Assembly (NCBI GenBank): GCA_023450835.1
Contig: JAEXGM010000074.1
Location: 1-15,914 of the forward strand
Reading direction: 5' to 3'
Source of the DNA: Bacillota bacterium
GTDB lineage: Bacteria; Bacillota; Clostridia; Lachnospirales; Lachnospiraceae
DNA length: 15,914 nt
Below the pieces are notes generated by a model that saw only the letters and a list, made by a program, of their open reading frames with translations, did not search any database and was not told the origin of the DNA. Positions 13,751 to 15,914 of the stretch are shown here, piece after piece (the first letter of the stretch is position 1; every line of letters begins with the position of its first letter). Both the position numbers and the translations under genes were made by a program.

Positions 13751-15901
13751 ATGGAAAATAATCAGTCTGAATTAAAATATGAAATGAAAAGGTTAGAAGA
13801 AACGATATCTTTAGCAAAAAAGCAACTGAATCATGAAAAACAGAGAAATGAGAATAATAAGGCAGCAATTATTTCTGCAAAAAAAGAGTTACGTGAAAAT
13901 ACATCACATTCCATTTCAGGTCTTTGGTCTTCCGATGGTTTTGAAGCTCTTGCTGAATTAAGTCAATATTCAAATCCCATTACAGATAAAATCGTAGATT
14001 ATGAAGAGGTTGAAAATAAGATAGCGCGGCTGGAAAAGTTAATTCAATCACCTTATTTTGCTCGAATTGATTTTAAATTTGAAGAAGATGATGTACTTGA
14101 AAAAATATATATCGGACATTCTTCCTTAAGGAAAGACAACTCTTATGATATGTGTGTTTATGATTGGAGATCGCCAATAGCAAGTGTTTTTTACCGTTTT
14201 GTAACGGGGGAGGCATTTTATGATGCCCCCTCGGGGAGGATAACCGGGGAGGTTAGTTTAAAGCGCCAGTATGAAATAAATAAAGGAGTATTGGAATATT
14301 TTTTTGATGCTGATGTTCAGATTGTAGATGAATTTTTGAGAAAATTACTGTCACAAAATAACTCTTCCAAAATGAAGACCATTGTAGAAACCATACAGAA
14401 AGACCAGGACATTGTTATTAGAGATATGGAAAATGACTTAATGATGGTGCAGGGAGTGGCAGGAAGCGGAAAGACCTCAATAGCTCTTCACAGGGCAGCA
14501 TATCTTATGTATCAAGGTTTGTCAACTAAACTGTCCGCAAATAATATAATAATAATTTCACCAAATACATTATTTGAACAGTATATTTCTAACGTAATAC
14601 CTGAACTTGGAGAAGACAATGTAGTATCCGTGGTCTTCGAAGAAATGCTTGCTGCTATATTGCAAAATCAACGTATTCAGTCAAGAAATCAATTTTTAGA
14701 AAACTTAATCACAAACTCAGGATACCGAAGCACTATAAAAAACAGCATAGAATTCAAAACCTCCAACCAATTTGTGGAGATTCTAAATCGATTTATTTGT
14801 GATATTCCGAATAGATGGATTGAATTTGAGGATGTGTATTATGATGGGCAGTTTATTGTAAGTAAAGAAACTCTGAAGGAGAAAATGGCTGGAAGAGAAG
14901 AAACTCCGTTAGGGGTGAAATTAAAGCTTTTAGAGGATTTTGTTGTAGATTTAATATATGAGTATAAGAAAATTCGTATAAAGAATTCAGTGAAAAAGGA
15001 GCTATTGAAATTTACTGAGCTTAATATTTTAGAGCTGTACAGAAAACTGGTTAATGATAGAGAATATTTTTATATTTTAGCCAAAGATTATGAAATTCCC
15101 GAATGCATAGAAGATATTTTAGTATACACACAGGAAAATTTAGATACAAATCTTTTGTATTATGATGATGCAACGGTTCTTGCCTATTTGAATTTAAAAA
15201 TATATGGAGCCAATGAATATAAAAACATAAAGCAAGTGGTAATCGATGAAGCGCAGGATTATTATTACCTTCATTATGTAATATTCAATTTATTGTTTGC
15301 AAATTCAAAATTTACGATTTTAGGGGATATCAATCAAACACTCGAAAAAAGAGAAGATTTGACGCTATACGAACAAATAAGAAAAATCTTAAACAAGAAA
15401 AAATCATCACTTGCCACTATGGATAAAAGTTTTCGCTGTACCAATGAAATTTTAACCTATAGTTCTAAATTCATCCAGCAAAGAGTGGAAATAAAAAGCT
15501 TCAACCGAAAAGGGGATGAGCCCAAAGTCTACTCGGGAGACAGCCAATTATCCCTTAACGATATGCTTACTTCGGAGATTGAATATTGTTTAGAAAAAGG
15601 ATACCAGTCAATTGGACTGATCTGCAAAACTGAAAAAAACGCCCTTTCCTTGTTTGACTCCTTAAAAGACAGAGTTGATGTTCAAATAATAAAAAACGAG
15701 AGTGCAGGAGAGTTGCAAGGTGTATTTATTATACCTGTATATATGTCAAAAGGGCTTGAATTTGACGCTGTTTTAATTTGTGACGCCGATAGTACAAATT
15801 ATTACAGTGAAGATGATAAAAAATTATTATACATTGCAAGTACAAGGGCACTTCACAGGCTTAATTTGTTCTGTAAAGGAGCAGCTAGTTCGTTGTTATA
15901 A
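13751..15901 (+). CDS. HelD-like UvrD/Rep-family ATPase
   Basis: This 716-residue protein is a superfamily 1 motor of the HelD type, which removes stalled or inactive RNA polymerase from DNA. Residues 8-60 are a charged coiled-coil-like stretch (YEMKRLEETISLAKKQ), corresponding to the HelD arm that enters the polymerase secondary channel. A HelD-specific domain (about 100-225) has YIGHSSL and YDWRSPIASVFYRF motifs. ATPase motifs follow: Walker A GVAGSGKT with Lys241, motif II IDEAQD (Asp499-Asp503), motif III LGDINQTLE, SFRCTNEI (560-567), SKGLEFDAV (666-674) and YIASTRALHRL (694-704). There is no nuclease domain, and the length is in the range of Firmicute HelD proteins. AAGGGG at 13734-13739 places the start at ATG 13751, not at the GTG at 13739 that lies inside this site. 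It stands alone; the helicase name is historical because HelD lacks strong unwinding activity. Confidence 0.92.
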   Translation: MENNQSELKYEMKRLEETISLAKKQLNHEKQRNENNKAAIISAKKELRENTSHSISGLWSSDGFEALAELSQYSNPITDKIVDYEEVENKIARLEKLIQSPYFARIDFKFEEDDVLEKIYIGHSSLRKDNSYDMCVYDWRSPIASVFYRFVTGEAFYDAPSGRITGEVSLKRQYEINKGVLEYFFDADVQIVDEFLRKLLSQNNSSKMKTIVETIQKDQDIVIRDMENDLMMVQGVAGSGKTSIALHRAAYLMYQGLSTKLSANNIIIISPNTLFEQYISNVIPELGEDNVVSVVFEEMLAAILQNQRIQSRNQFLENLITNSGYRSTIKNSIEFKTSNQFVEILNRFICDIPNRWIEFEDVYYDGQFIVSKETLKEKMAGREETPLGVKLKLLEDFVVDLIYEYKKIRIKNSVKKELLKFTELNILELYRKLVNDREYFYILAKDYEIPECIEDILVYTQENLDTNLLYYDDATVLAYLNLKIYGANEYKNIKQVVIDEAQDYYYLHYVIFNLLFANSKFTILGDINQTLEKREDLTLYEQIRKILNKKKSSLATMDKSFRCTNEILTYSSKFIQQRVEIKSFNRKGDEPKVYSGDSQLSLNDMLTSEIEYCLEKGYQSIGLICKTEKNALSLFDSLKDRVDVQIIKNESAGELQGVFIIPVYMSKGLEFDAVLICDADSTNYYSEDDKKLLYIASTRALHRLNLFCKGAASSLL

Positions 15902-15914
15902 ATTTGTAAGTATA

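Overview
The window is low-GC Firmicute DNA with strong AGGAGG-type ribosome binding sites, frequent GTG and TTG starts, and families common in Clostridia (DUF2127, DUF2809, YczE-type membrane proteins, a HelD-like ATPase, an OmpR/HAMP two-component pair). It is most likely chromosome from a clostridium of the Lachnospiraceae type; that assignment is inferred from gene style, not from a marker gene. I see no tRNA, rRNA, CRISPR array, transposase or phage gene.

Left part (1-3344): the 3' end of an unidentified gene, a hairpin terminator, then mostly monocistronic small genes: a maltose/galactoside-type O-acetyltransferase, a VOC (glyoxalase-fold) protein, a convergent DUF2127 membrane protein sharing a terminator with it, a divergent small protein resembling antibiotic-biosynthesis monooxygenases, and a Qnr-like pentapeptide-repeat protein.

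Centre (3349-9505, all minus strand): one compact operon, read right to left: OmpR-family response regulator, HAMP sensor kinase, ABC ATPase, a 724-residue protein fusing an ABC-2 type membrane domain to an extracytoplasmic M1-type zinc peptidase, and a second ABC-2 permease. Neighbouring genes overlap or lie within 39 bases. The kinase presumably senses an extracytoplasmic signal and controls the transporter-peptidase; the substrate is unknown. This is the most interesting system here. Immediately after the last permease lies a start-less reading frame that looks like the C-terminus of a GH18-type glycosidase, ending in an 18-bp perfect hairpin.

Right part (9506-15914): a scarred stretch with a short orphan ORF and a GNAT acetyltransferase truncated to 80 residues, which abuts the end of a minus-strand pair (YczE-like membrane protein then PHP-family phosphoesterase). 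Divergent from that pair, behind a very good sigma-A promoter, is a cupin-AraC regulator, followed by an intact RimJ/RimL-type GNAT and a DUF2809 membrane protein. The window closes with a complete HelD-like UvrD-family ATPase, preceded by a 200-base leader with an 11-bp direct repeat and small inverted repeats.
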